Positions 1-5,933 of a stretch of DNA of 6,937 nt are shown in pieces; position 1 is the first letter of the stretch; each line of letters starts with the position of its first letter. The stretch lies in assembly GCA_964472545.1 (NCBI GenBank), contig CAYYNP010000419.1, positions 1 through 6,937 of the forward strand, given 5' to 3'. The notes below the pieces were generated by a model that had not been told where the DNA came from, did not search any database, and was given only the letters and a program-made list of their open reading frames with translations. Source of the DNA: CAYYNP01 sp964472545. Its GTDB lineage: Bacteria > Planctomycetota > Planctomycetia > Pirellulales > Thermoguttaceae. The position numbers and the translations under genes are program-made.

Positions 1-80
1 GTTCCGTGTTGATTCCGGCTCGGAGCCAGTCCCCCTTTTCCACTCCCGCGAATCGCTTTGCAGTTCTCTTGCCCGGTTCC

Positions 81-112
81 CCTGGTTCCCAAACTCCGGT
101 TTGGGAACCAGG
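81..112. repeat. Perfect 13-bp-arm palindrome upstream of ilvD
   Basis: The arms CCTGGTTCCCAAA (81-93) and TTTGGGAACCAGG (100-112) are exact reverse complements around CTCCGG. C94 and G99 can also pair, giving a 14-bp stem with a 4-nt loop. It lies upstream of the ilvD -10 candidate (183-188), so it is probably not in the ilvD mRNA. It could end an upstream gene outside the window, but no T-run follows it. The compact, self-contained shape resembles dispersed intergenic palindromes known from planctomycetes and cyanobacteria. That link rests on memory and is inference. Confidence 0.8.
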
Positions 113-182
113 AGCCTCTCTCGCGATCGTTGAGCAGTCGCCCCGAACGCCCAATCCCCTGTTCCTCGCTCCGGCAGCGACC

Positions 183-188
183 TACAAT
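183..188 (+). promoter_or_regulatory. Candidate -10 box for ilvD
   Basis: TACAAT matches the sigma-70 -10 consensus at five of six positions and stands out in GC-rich surroundings. The expected start point near 195 would give a leader of about 30 nt that includes the ribosome binding site. No good -35 box lies 15-19 bp upstream (the sequence there is around TGTTCC, 160-165), so the call rests on the -10 element alone. Confidence 0.45.
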
Positions 189-211
189 AACCGGTTCCCG
201 CTGCCCAGCAC

Positions 212-218
212 GAAAGGA
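212..218 (+). promoter_or_regulatory. Ribosome binding site of ilvD
   Basis: GAAAGGA contains an AAGGA Shine-Dalgarno core that ends 8 nt before the ATG at 227. It fixes this ATG as the ilvD start. Confidence 0.75.
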
Positions 219-226
219 CCCCGAAT

Positions 227-2062
227 ATGCGATCCGACACCATCAAATCCGGCGATGCCCGAGCCCCCCATCGAAGCCTGCTGCGAGCCACCGGCGTGGG
301 GGAAGACGACTTCCGCAAGCCGTTTATCGCCGTCTGTAATAGCTACACCGACATCATCCCCGGCCACGTACACCTCGACAAGGTTGGTCAGTACATCAAA
401 GAGTGCGTTCGCGAGGCCGGCGCCGTGCCGTTCGTGTTCAATACGATTGGCGTCGACGACGGGATCGCCATGGGCCACGCGGGCATGAAGTTCTCGCTGC
501 CCAGCCGGGAACTGATCGCCGACTCGGTCGAGACGATGCTCGGGGCCCACTGCTTCGACGGCATGATCTGTATCCCCAATTGCGACAAGATCATTCCCGG
601 CATGTTGATGGCCGCCGTGCGTTGCAACGTGCCCACAATCTTCGTCAGCGGCGGGCCGATGGAAGCCGGCCGTACGCCCGACGGCAAGACGGTCGATCTG
701 ATCGACGTCTTCGTCGCCGCGGCGGCCAAACAAGACGGCAAGCTGCCGGCCGAGGAACTACTCGAAATCGAGAAGATCGGTTGTCCTACGTGCGGTTGTT
801 GCAGCGGTATGTTTACGGCCAACAGCATGAACTGCCTCTGCGAAGCCCTGGGGCTGGCCCTGCCGATGAACGGCTCGCTGTTGGCCACCAGCGCCGAACG
901 CAAGCGGCTCTTTCGCCGTGCTTCACAGCGGATCGTCGAAATGGTCGAGGAGTTCGACCGCGTGGGCGAAGGCCACGGGCTGTTGCCGCGCGAGATCGTC
1001 ACCAGCGCCTCGGTCGACAACTCGCTGGTGCTCGACATGGCGATGGGCGGAAGCACCAACACGGTGCTGCACATGCTGGCCGTCGCCCGAGAGGCCGGCG
1101 TCGAGTACGACGTGCAGCGGATCAACGAACTCAGCCAGCAGACCCCCAACATCTGCAAGGTGGCCCCCAGCAGCCACTACCACCTGGAGAACGTCCACAA
1201 CGCCGGCGGCATCCACACGATCCTCGGCAGCGTCAGCCGTGGCCGGCCGAAGCTGTTGAACCTCGATAGCCCTACGGTCTCCGGCAAGACGCTCGGCGAG
1301 AACATCGCCGAGTTCGACGTGCGGTCGGAGACGGTAAGCCGGCAGGCACTGCAACTGGCCGCGGTGACCGCCTCGGGCAAGCGGAATAACGAGGGCATGA
1401 GCGTCGAGCGGACCGTCGACTCGATCGCCGACCTCTCGGCCGAGCAGTTGGGCTTCGAGCCGACCGATTGCATCCGCGAGGTCGACAACGCCTACAGCGC
1501 CGAGGGCGGGCTGGTAATCCTCTACGGCAACCTGGCCCCCAAGGGCGCCGTGGTGAAGGCGGCCGGCGTGTTGCCGCAGATGATGCAGCACACCGGTCCG
1601 GCGGTGATCTTCGAGGACGAAACGGCGGCCTACGACGGCATCGTGGGCGGCAAGGTGAAGCCGGGCGACGTGGTGGTGATCCGCTACGAAGGCCCCCGCG
1701 GCGGACCGGGCATGCAAGAGATGCTGGCCCCTACGACGGCCATCAAGGGCATGGGACTCGACGACAAGGTGGCCTTGATCACCGACGGCCGGTTTTCCGG
1801 CGGCACGGCCGGGGCCTGCATCGGCCACATCAGCCCCGAGGCGGCCGTCGGCGGCCCGATCGGCCTGCTCGAGCCGGGCGATATCGTGGAGGTCGACATC
1901 CCGGCCAGTACGTTGAACGTTCGGCTGAGCAACGACGAGCTGGCCCAGCGAAAGCAGCAGTGGAAGCCCCGCGAGCCCCGCTACAAGAGCGGCTATCTGT
2001 CCAAATACGCGGCCATGGCGACCAGCGCAGATACGGGTGCCGTGTTGAGATGGGACCGATGA
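227..2062 (+). CDS. ilvD: Dihydroxy-acid dehydratase (IlvD)
   Basis: Complete gene, 611 aa, in the normal size range for the IlvD/Edd family. The enzyme dehydrates 2,3-dihydroxy-isovalerate and 2,3-dihydroxy-3-methylvalerate to the 2-keto acids that lead to valine, leucine and isoleucine; it is cytoplasmic and carries an Fe-S cluster and Mg2+. Both family signatures are visible: NCDKIIPGM (residues 118-126) and DGRFSGGTAG from residue 520. The segment CPTCGCCSGMFTANSMNC (186-203) contains the second conserved cysteine motif, and the first motif cysteine is C119. Near the N-terminus, PGHVHL (45-50) has Gly where many 2Fe-2S dehydratases have Cys, as in the oxygen-sensitive E. coli type. The C-terminal ATSADTGAVL also matches the E. 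coli enzyme. A good AAGGA site precedes the ATG. The gene appears to be transcribed alone. The sister enzyme 6-phosphogluconate dehydratase is less likely given the IlvD-like N- and C-termini. Confidence 0.97.
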   Translation: MRSDTIKSGDARAPHRSLLRATGVGEDDFRKPFIAVCNSYTDIIPGHVHLDKVGQYIKECVREAGAVPFVFNTIGVDDGIAMGHAGMKFSLPSRELIADSVETMLGAHCFDGMICIPNCDKIIPGMLMAAVRCNVPTIFVSGGPMEAGRTPDGKTVDLIDVFVAAAAKQDGKLPAEELLEIEKIGCPTCGCCSGMFTANSMNCLCEALGLALPMNGSLLATSAERKRLFRRASQRIVEMVEEFDRVGEGHGLLPREIVTSASVDNSLVLDMAMGGSTNTVLHMLAVAREAGVEYDVQRINELSQQTPNICKVAPSSHYHLENVHNAGGIHTILGSVSRGRPKLLNLDSPTVSGKTLGENIAEFDVRSETVSRQALQLAAVTASGKRNNEGMSVERTVDSIADLSAEQLGFEPTDCIREVDNAYSAEGGLVILYGNLAPKGAVVKAAGVLPQMMQHTGPAVIFEDETAAYDGIVGGKVKPGDVVVIRYEGPRGGPGMQEMLAPTTAIKGMGLDDKVALITDGRFSGGTAGACIGHISPEAAVGGPIGLLEPGDIVEVDIPASTLNVRLSNDELAQRKQQWKPREPRYKSGYLSKYAAMATSADTGAVLRWDR

Positions 2063-2122
2063 TGGGCTAGCATTGAGGGGTGGGCGACGGTTGGCCTGGT
2101 ACCCAGTAGCCGCGAGATTGAC

Positions 2123-2199
<77 letters not shown>

Positions 2200-2204
2200 C
2201 AATG

Positions 2205-2232
2205 TTGACACGGCCACCCGACGCCCTGACAT
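2205..2232 (+). promoter_or_regulatory. Weak candidate promoter for the LamG gene
   Basis: TTGACA (2205-2210) matches the -35 consensus exactly and begins 6 bp after the inverted repeat ends. With a 16-bp spacer the -10 would be TGACAT (2227-2232), which matches only three of six positions. The position suits the ATG at 2261, but the poor -10 keeps confidence low. Confidence 0.25.
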
Positions 2233-2260
2233 CAAGATACGACCCCCGGGAACACCTGCT

Positions 2261-3703
2261 ATGTATCGCTTCCTCCTGGCGTTCTTGTCTGTTGCTGCTG
2301 CCCTCTCCGCCGATCCCGCCGCCGCGCAGGTCGAATCGCCCTCCGCCGGCCTGGTCTCTTATTGGAGCTTCGACGACCACACGGCCGACGCCGCCTGGCT
2401 CTACTCGGCCAACTCGGGCACGGCCGAAGACAACTTGAAGCTCGTCGGAGGTCCGCCGCGTTACGTGCCGGGCAAGGTCGGCCGGGCGATTGCGCTGCGC
2501 GGAACGCATTTGGCTGCGAGATTCTCCCCCGACGTGAAACTGTCGCCCAGCTACACGATCGAGGCCTGGATCTATCCGGAGAAGCTCGACGGCGAGTGGC
2601 AACGATTCGTGTTGCATTGGGGTACCGAAAAGGGATACCACTTCGCGATCCACCACGGCCAGGTCAGCCTCTACCACAAGCAGACCGACGGCGAAGAGCC
2701 CCGGGCCGAAGGCGGCCAGGTCGTCGTGGGCAAGTGGCAGCACGTGGCCGCCGTGGCCGATGCAAAGGCCAAACGGCTGACCGTCTTTCTCGACGGAGAG
2801 GCCGTGGCCGACGTGCCGTACGACGGTACGATCCATCAGACGACCCGTGAGGGACTCGGGGTGGGTGATTCGGCCGGTGGGCCGGGCGAGATCGCGAGGT
2901 ACTCCGGCGCCATCGACGAGTTGGCCGTTTGGAACGTGGCCCTAAGCAACGCCCAAATCAAGTTGCACTACGAACACCCTCAGCAACGTTTCGACCTCCT
3001 CCGCCGCACGTTCCGCGAGGTCGTACTGAACGACGGTCCGGAGGCCTACTGGACGTTGGATGAAGCCGACGGCACGACGGTCGCCGACCTTACCGACAAG
3101 GCACATACCGGCACGTTCCGCGGCGACGTGCGACTTGGGCAACCGGGAATACCCGCGTGCAGCAACAACCGCGCCGCCGGGCTCAACGGCCTTGACGCCT
3201 GCGTCGACTTTGGCGATCTCGACCAACTCGACGGCCTCAACACGATCACGATCGAGGCCTGGGTCCGCTGGACCGGTCCGCCGAACGGGCTGACCGAGGC
3301 GGCCGATTTCATCCGCAAGGAGGGCGTGTTCGCCTTTGGCGGCGGCTGGTACGCCAACCGCGGCGCAGCCACCAATCACAAGGCCCGCTTCTGGATCCAC
3401 GACGAGAAGCTCGGCTGGCTGAACTCCGACAACGGCACCACCGACGTCGACGACGGCCGCTGGCACCACGTGGCCGGTGTGTACGACGGCCAGTTTGTGC
3501 GGATCTACGTCGACGGCATTGAGGAGAGCGCCCGCAAAGTCGGCGCCGCCTCGCTCAGTTCCAACGAGCAGGGCGTCTTCCTCGGCTGCAACTCCGGCAG
3601 CGGCGAGTTCTTCGCCGGCGAAATCGACGAAGCGGCCGTCTATACCCGGGCCCTTTCGGCTACCGAGATCTACGAGCATTACGTGTTCGGGCTTGGCGAG
3701 TGA
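2261..3703 (+). CDS. Secreted protein with two LamG-like (concanavalin A-fold) domains
   Basis: 480 aa. A signal peptide is evident: MYR, a hydrophobic stretch at residues 4-17, then small residues with possible cleavage after A17 or A22. The mature protein is two copies of a LamG/Laminin_G_3-type jelly-roll domain, about 30-241 and 258-476. Each begins with a Tyr-Trp pair (SYWSFDD near 33; AYWTLDE at 262), has the core strand IEAW (100-103 and 331-334), a W-H-VA stretch (KWQHVAAV; RWHHVAGVYDG), then a V-DG strand, and ends with IDE-AV (218 and 455) followed by an AL.. -HY tail. No catalytic, cytochrome or anchoring domain is attached, so a binding role for carbohydrate or protein outside the cytoplasm is the most that can be inferred. 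Such domains are common in planctomycete secreted proteins, usually fused to others. The ATG is chosen because it opens the signal peptide; its Shine-Dalgarno (GGGAA, 2248-2252) is weak. The specific ligand is unknown. Confidence 0.9.
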   Translation: MYRFLLAFLSVAAALSADPAAAQVESPSAGLVSYWSFDDHTADAAWLYSANSGTAEDNLKLVGGPPRYVPGKVGRAIALRGTHLAARFSPDVKLSPSYTIEAWIYPEKLDGEWQRFVLHWGTEKGYHFAIHHGQVSLYHKQTDGEEPRAEGGQVVVGKWQHVAAVADAKAKRLTVFLDGEAVADVPYDGTIHQTTREGLGVGDSAGGPGEIARYSGAIDELAVWNVALSNAQIKLHYEHPQQRFDLLRRTFREVVLNDGPEAYWTLDEADGTTVADLTDKAHTGTFRGDVRLGQPGIPACSNNRAAGLNGLDACVDFGDLDQLDGLNTITIEAWVRWTGPPNGLTEAADFIRKEGVFAFGGGWYANRGAATNHKARFWIHDEKLGWLNSDNGTTDVDDGRWHHVAGVYDGQFVRIYVDGIEESARKVGAASLSSNEQGVFLGCNSGSGEFFAGEIDEAAVYTRALSATEIYEHYVFGLGE

Positions 3704-3723
3704 GTCCCCCCACTTCTCTCGTT

Positions 3724-3919
3724 TGGGTGGCCCCGACGCTTTTCCGCAATGCGTGTTGCCACTTCTCCCGCACGGCCGGAAAAGGCGTCGGGGTTGCGCA
3801 GCAACGCGAGGTTGCGTTCCCTACTGAGTCTCCTCTTGTGGCTGCGCCACCCGGACACTCTTGCGAATCGAGCCCCCGGGATGGCAAGACGTTCTGCGCA
3901 AGAGTGGCCGGGCCACCCA
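3724..3919. repeat. Composite palindromic block with 10-bp inverted ends
   Basis: TGGGTGGCCC (3724-3733) is the exact reverse complement of 3910-3919. Inside lie two further inverted repeats. One pairs 3731-3746 with 3777-3793 (CCCCGACGC..TTTTCCG, one bulged base). The other pairs 3850-3865 with 3897-3912 (CCCGG and CACTCTTGCG, one mismatch). Small hairpins sit between them: GTTGC-GCA-GCAAC (3793-3805), which competes with GCAAC-GCGAG-GTTGC (3801-3815), and GTGGC-TGC-GCCAC (3838-3850). This could be a decayed miniature mobile element or a group of merged REP-like units. With arms this short, some pairings may be chance in GC-rich DNA. Confidence 0.5.
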
Positions 3920-3977
3920 CGATTCTGCTGAATGCCGGCAAATCCAGCTACGTCTTCCCAAGGCGGCCGTTCTGCGT

Positions 3978-3983
3978 TAGGCT
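3978..3983 (+). promoter_or_regulatory. Weak candidate -10 box for hisN
   Basis: TAGGCT fits the minimal TAnnnT pattern. The predicted start point, about 7 nt downstream, falls on or next to the ATG at 3990, which would make a leaderless mRNA. This agrees with the lack of a good Shine-Dalgarno there. No convincing -35 box is seen. Confidence 0.25.
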
Positions 3984-3989
3984 GTGTGT

Positions 3990-4799
3990 ATGAACACGCA
4001 CGCAACGGACGACGCACCCGACGCTGCCGGTCGGCTGGACTTTGCCGTCGAAATCGCCCGCGAGGCGGGCAACATCACGCTGGAGTACTTCCGCCGTGAA
4101 GACTTGCAGGTCGACCGCAAGGGCGACGACTCGCCGGTAACCGTAGCCGATCGCCACGCGGAAGAGCATCTGCGGCGGCGGATCGCGGCCGCTTTTCCGG
4201 AAGACGCGATCCTCGGAGAGGAGTTCCCCGACCAACAGGGCGCCAGCGGATACCGCTGGATCCTCGACCCGATCGACGGCACCAAGTCGTTCATCCACGG
4301 GGTGGCGCTCTACGGAACACTGGTTGCCGTAGAGTATGAAGAACAGAGCATCGTCGGCGTGATCCTGATCCCTGCCAGCGACGAGTGTATCTACGCGGCG
4401 AAGGGGCGGGGCGCCTGGTACGTGGTCGACGAACAGCCGCCGCGTCGGGCGAACGTCTCCGATTGCCCGACCTTAAGCGAAGGGCTCTTCGTGACCAGCG
4501 AGGTGGCCACGTTCGACGAGATCGATCGCCGCGACGTCTACGATAATCTCCAGTCGGCCTCTCGGCTGAGCCGAACCTGGGGCGATTGCTACGGCTACCT
4601 GATGCTGGCGGTCGGCCGGGCCGAGGTGATGGTCGATCCGGTGGTGGCCGTGTGGGATCTGGCCGCCGTGCAGCCGGTGGTCGAGGAGGCCGGCGGCACC
4701 TTCACCGACTGCCAAGGCCGCCCGTCGTTCCGCTCCGGTCAGGCCATCGCCACCAACAGTCGCGTGCTGGAAGAAGTGCTTCAGATCGTGCGCGGCTGA
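3990..4799 (+). CDS. hisN: Histidinol-phosphatase, inositol monophosphatase family (HisN)
   Basis: 269 aa from ATG 3990; an in-frame GTG at 3984 would add two residues. The protein belongs to the Mg2+-dependent IMPase superfamily. The metal site is complete: D46-D54 region (GDDSPVTVAD), E77-E78 in LGEE, the DPIDGT signature at 93-98 followed by KSFIHG, and W222-D223 in the C-terminal VWDLAAVQPVVEEAGG segment. Within the superfamily the details KSFIHGVALYGTLVA, TWGDCYGYL (196-204) and VVEEAGGTFTD fit histidinol-phosphate phosphatases of the HisN type, which remove phosphate from histidinol phosphate in the penultimate stage of histidine synthesis. Inositol-1-phosphatase (SuhB) is the main alternative; CysQ is less likely. 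It is not clustered with other his genes here, as is usual for HisN in many bacteria. It converges with the minus-strand gene ending at 4945. The upstream Shine-Dalgarno is poor (only AGG at 3979-3981). Confidence 0.85.
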   Translation: MNTHATDDAPDAAGRLDFAVEIAREAGNITLEYFRREDLQVDRKGDDSPVTVADRHAEEHLRRRIAAAFPEDAILGEEFPDQQGASGYRWILDPIDGTKSFIHGVALYGTLVAVEYEEQSIVGVILIPASDECIYAAKGRGAWYVVDEQPPRRANVSDCPTLSEGLFVTSEVATFDEIDRRDVYDNLQSASRLSRTWGDCYGYLMLAVGRAEVMVDPVVAVWDLAAVQPVVEEAGGTFTDCQGRPSFRSGQAIATNSRVLEEVLQIVRG

Positions 4800-4803
4800 G
4801 AGT

Positions 4804-4820
4804 GCCTGCTGAGGGCAGGC
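4804..4820 (+). terminator. Small hairpin just after hisN
   Basis: GCCTGC (4804-4809) pairs with GCAGGC (4815-4820) around a 5-nt loop, starting 4 nt past the hisN stop. The stem is 6 bp and GC-rich, but the sequence after it (TCGTGCTCTG) lacks a T-run. It may be a weak or Rho-assisted end signal, or chance. Confidence 0.3.
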
Positions 4821-4844
4821 TCGTGCTCTGTCAATCTTAGATCT

Positions 4845-4924
4845 TTGGGTGCCATGCCCACGCTCGCGTGGGCATGTTGGTCGTCATCTCGGCATGCCCA
4901 CGCGAGCGTGGGCATGGCACCCAA
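4845..4924. repeat. Perfect 32-bp-arm double-hairpin inverted repeat between convergent genes
   Basis: The left arm 4845-4876 and right arm 4893-4924 are exact reverse complements over 32 bp, with a 16-bp spacer (4877-4892). Each arm is also a hairpin: CATGCCCACG-CTCG-CGTGGGCATG at 4853-4876, and its mirror copy with loop CGAG at 4893-4916. The element can therefore form either one long stem or two 10-bp stem-loops. This is the layout of a paired REP (BIME) in which two hairpin units face each other. It sits in the 145-bp gap between the hisN stop (4799) and the stop of the minus-strand gene (4945), where it could act as a two-way transcription barrier. Mobility by a RAYT-type transposase is inference; no such gene is in the window. 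Confidence 0.9.
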
Positions 4925-4944
4925 CAACGATTGGCGAGAAACGG

Positions 4945-5559
4945 CTACTTCTCACGCGCCGCCGCGGCGTAGCCGGGCCAATCGAGCTTCTGCGTCCAGA
5001 CGACCGTATCGCCGCGGAGGAACCAGACGGTCAATGGGCCCGGCTTGGCCAGATAACTCGCCGGCAAGTCGATCAGCAGCGTCCGTTTCGACAAGGCCCA
5101 CGAGGGCAACCGGCAGAAGCTGACCGCCGTACCCGGGGCCGGGTCGCCGCTGGGAAACTCGCAGCCGATCGACACGGCCTGTTTGCCCAACGAATTGCGC
5201 TGGCCGACGATATCGTAATCGAGGCCGTCCTTGGTGATGGGAGTAACCGTGCCCGTGCCGGCGGCGGCGTCCTGGGCCTGATAGACCGTCACGCGCACGT
5301 CGCCTTCGAGGTATTTGGTGGCGAAGAAGATCGGCAAGATGCCCGCCTCGTTCACCGTTTCCCCGGTGGCCAGGCGGATCTCGACCGACGCATTCTCGTG
5401 CTTCGTCCACGGATAGTCGATCTTCAGCAGCGGCTGGGTGGTACGATGCTTGACGATCGACACCCTGGCGATCGACGGCGAATCGGCCGCCACGGCGAGG
5501 GTGGCTTCGAGGCCCAGCCATCCGATCAGCGTAAACGGCAGCAAAGCGCGAAGGTGCAT
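4945..5559 (-). CDS. Small secreted protein of unknown function
   Basis: 204 aa. I do not recognise a family. The N-terminus is a signal peptide: MHLR, a hydrophobic core at residues 5-23, then the AVA motif with probable cleavage after A24. The mature part, about 180 residues, has no further membrane segment. It is rich in alternating hydrophobic strands (SVEIRLATG 58-66, DVRVTVYQAQD 87-97, LTVWFLRGDTVVWTQKL 176-192), which suggests a beta-sandwich-like fold. It has two cysteines (C133, C149) that could form a disulfide. A start further upstream is open in frame to 5703, but that extension would run into the inverted repeat at 5680-5762. The ATG at 5559 has its own Shine-Dalgarno and opens the signal peptide. 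Codon use is GC-rich like the neighbours. It is convergent with hisN and divergent from rpmB, so it is probably a single-gene unit. Confidence 0.8.
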   Translation of the reverse strand: MHLRALLPFTLIGWLGLEATLAVAADSPSIARVSIVKHRTTQPLLKIDYPWTKHENASVEIRLATGETVNEAGILPIFFATKYLEGDVRVTVYQAQDAAAGTGTVTPITKDGLDYDIVGQRNSLGKQAVSIGCEFPSGDPAPGTAVSFCRLPSWALSKRTLLIDLPASYLAKPGPLTVWFLRGDTVVWTQKLDWPGYAAAAREK

Positions 5560-5565
5560 TCTCTG

Positions 5566-5573
5566 GTTCCTTT
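5566..5573 (-). promoter_or_regulatory. Ribosome binding site of the small secreted protein gene
   Basis: On the minus strand GAAAGGAA lies about 7-9 nt before the ATG (5559-5557). It decides the start in favour of the 204-aa form over longer in-frame starts. Confidence 0.7.
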
Positions 5574-5634
5574 CTCGGGCGGTCGTCTGGCCGGCAGTAT
5601 CGTTGGCGCCAAAGTGGCCAGTTGGCGATAATCT

Positions 5635-5640
5635 ATTGTA
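5635..5640 (-). promoter_or_regulatory. Candidate -10 box for the small secreted protein gene
   Basis: The minus strand reads TACAAT here, a five-of-six match to the -10 consensus, in the least GC-rich part of the spacer. It lies about 75 bp before the start codon. No good -35 is found at 15-19 bp; TTGATG (5666-5661) is present but 20 bp away. The same hexamer precedes ilvD. Confidence 0.4.
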
Positions 5641-5679
5641 TGTCGCCGGCGGCCGGTTCACATCAATCGGCCGGAGAAT

Positions 5680-5762
5680 GCAACGAAAAGGGGACAGGTC
5701 CAATTTGCCGGCACGGCCCGAAGGGTGCTTCGCACAAATTGGACCTGTCCCCTTTTCGTTGC
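5680..5762. repeat. Perfect 28-bp-arm inverted repeat in the divergent promoter region
   Basis: The left arm 5680-5707 (starts GCAACGAAAAGGGGACAGG) and right arm 5735-5762 (ends CCTGTCCCCTTTTCGTTGC) match exactly as reverse complements. They enclose 27 bp (5708-5734) that contain a smaller pair, GCAC (5711-5714) with GTGC (5725-5728). Each arm carries the near-palindrome GGAC-AG-GTCC (5692-5701; mirror copy 5741-5750). The core GGGGACAGGTCC resembles intergenic repeats that recur in planctomycete and proteobacterial genomes near REP-associated transposases; this is from memory and is inference. The element lies outside both predicted transcripts, so it is unlikely to be a terminator for either flanking gene. 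Confidence 0.9.
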
Positions 5763-5857
5763 CTTAGTCCCCGAATTAGCTCTTGTGGGCTTTAAATACC
5801 CCCCCCAGCATATCCGCCGCGACGTCGTTTCGCCCGTGCCGGCCGACGCTTCCCCCC

Positions 5858-5885
5858 TTGCGTTGGCAACCGGGTCGAGTATACT
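5858..5885 (+). promoter_or_regulatory. Sigma-70-like promoter of the rpmB-gatCA cluster
   Basis: The -10 box TATACT (5880-5885) matches five of six consensus bases. A partial -35, TTGCGT (5858-5863), lies 16 bp upstream. The start point would be near 5892, leaving a leader of about 42 nt. This is the best promoter match in the window, as expected for a ribosomal protein gene. Confidence 0.6.
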
Positions 5886-5919
5886 AAGGTGTTTGTCACT
5901 TGCTGGAAACCGTCGGGTG

Positions 5920-5925
5920 AAGGGA
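5920..5925 (+). promoter_or_regulatory. Ribosome binding site of rpmB
   Basis: AAGGGA ends 8 nt before the ATG at 5934. Together with family alignment it excludes the longer in-frame GTG start at 5889. Confidence 0.7.
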
Positions 5926-5933
5926 AGATTCGG

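Larger units (their letters stand above)
3704..3989. other. LamG-gene / hisN spacer, rich in hairpins
   Basis: This 286-bp spacer has no plausible gene. Reading frames on both strands exist but lack ribosome binding sites and recognisable protein content. Most of it (3724-3919) is occupied by nested inverted repeats, listed separately. The last 70 bp hold only a weak start region for hisN. Confidence 0.6.
5560..5933. other. Divergent spacer between the small secreted protein gene and rpmB
   Basis: This 374-bp spacer has no plausible gene. In order it holds the ribosome binding site and a -10 candidate for the minus gene, the inverted repeat 5680-5762, a run of eight C (5799-5806), and the rpmB promoter and ribosome binding site. 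I see nothing further in 5763-5857. Confidence 0.7.

Noticed and set aside
6..488. 160-codon plus-strand frame across the ilvD leader
   Set aside because: It overlaps the start of ilvD, passes through the palindrome at 81-112, and has a Pro/Ser/Arg-rich composition of non-coding character.
403..1269. 288-codon plus-strand frame inside ilvD
   Set aside because: Very Arg-rich out-of-frame shadow of ilvD with no recognisable motif.
3679..4017. Minus-strand frames over the hairpin-rich spacer
   Set aside because: No ribosome binding site, overlap with the ends of two solid genes, and the frame crosses inverted repeats. Better explained as non-coding repeat sequence.
4845..4924. CRISPR repeat-spacer array
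   Set aside because: There are only two units, in inverted rather than direct orientation, with no regular spacers and no cas genes.
4849..5631. 260-codon plus-strand frame antisense to the small secreted protein gene
   Set aside because: The minus-strand frame has a signal peptide, a Shine-Dalgarno and natural amino acid composition. This one starts inside a palindrome and is Arg/Gly-rich.
5560..5703. N-terminal extension of the minus-strand secreted protein (start at 5703)
   Set aside because: It would place 48 residues before the signal peptide, begin inside the inverted repeat at 5680-5762, and ignore the good ribosome binding site at 5566-5573.
5799..5806. Run of eight C as a phase-variation tract
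   Set aside because: It lies in a spacer, about 50 bp upstream of the rpmB -35 box and outside any reading frame, so slippage would have no evident coding effect.
5889..5933. Longer rpmB start at GTG 5889
   Set aside because: bL28 proteins begin with the MARVCEVCGKK-type sequence, the Shine-Dalgarno serves ATG 5934, and GTG 5889 would be at or before the predicted transcription start.
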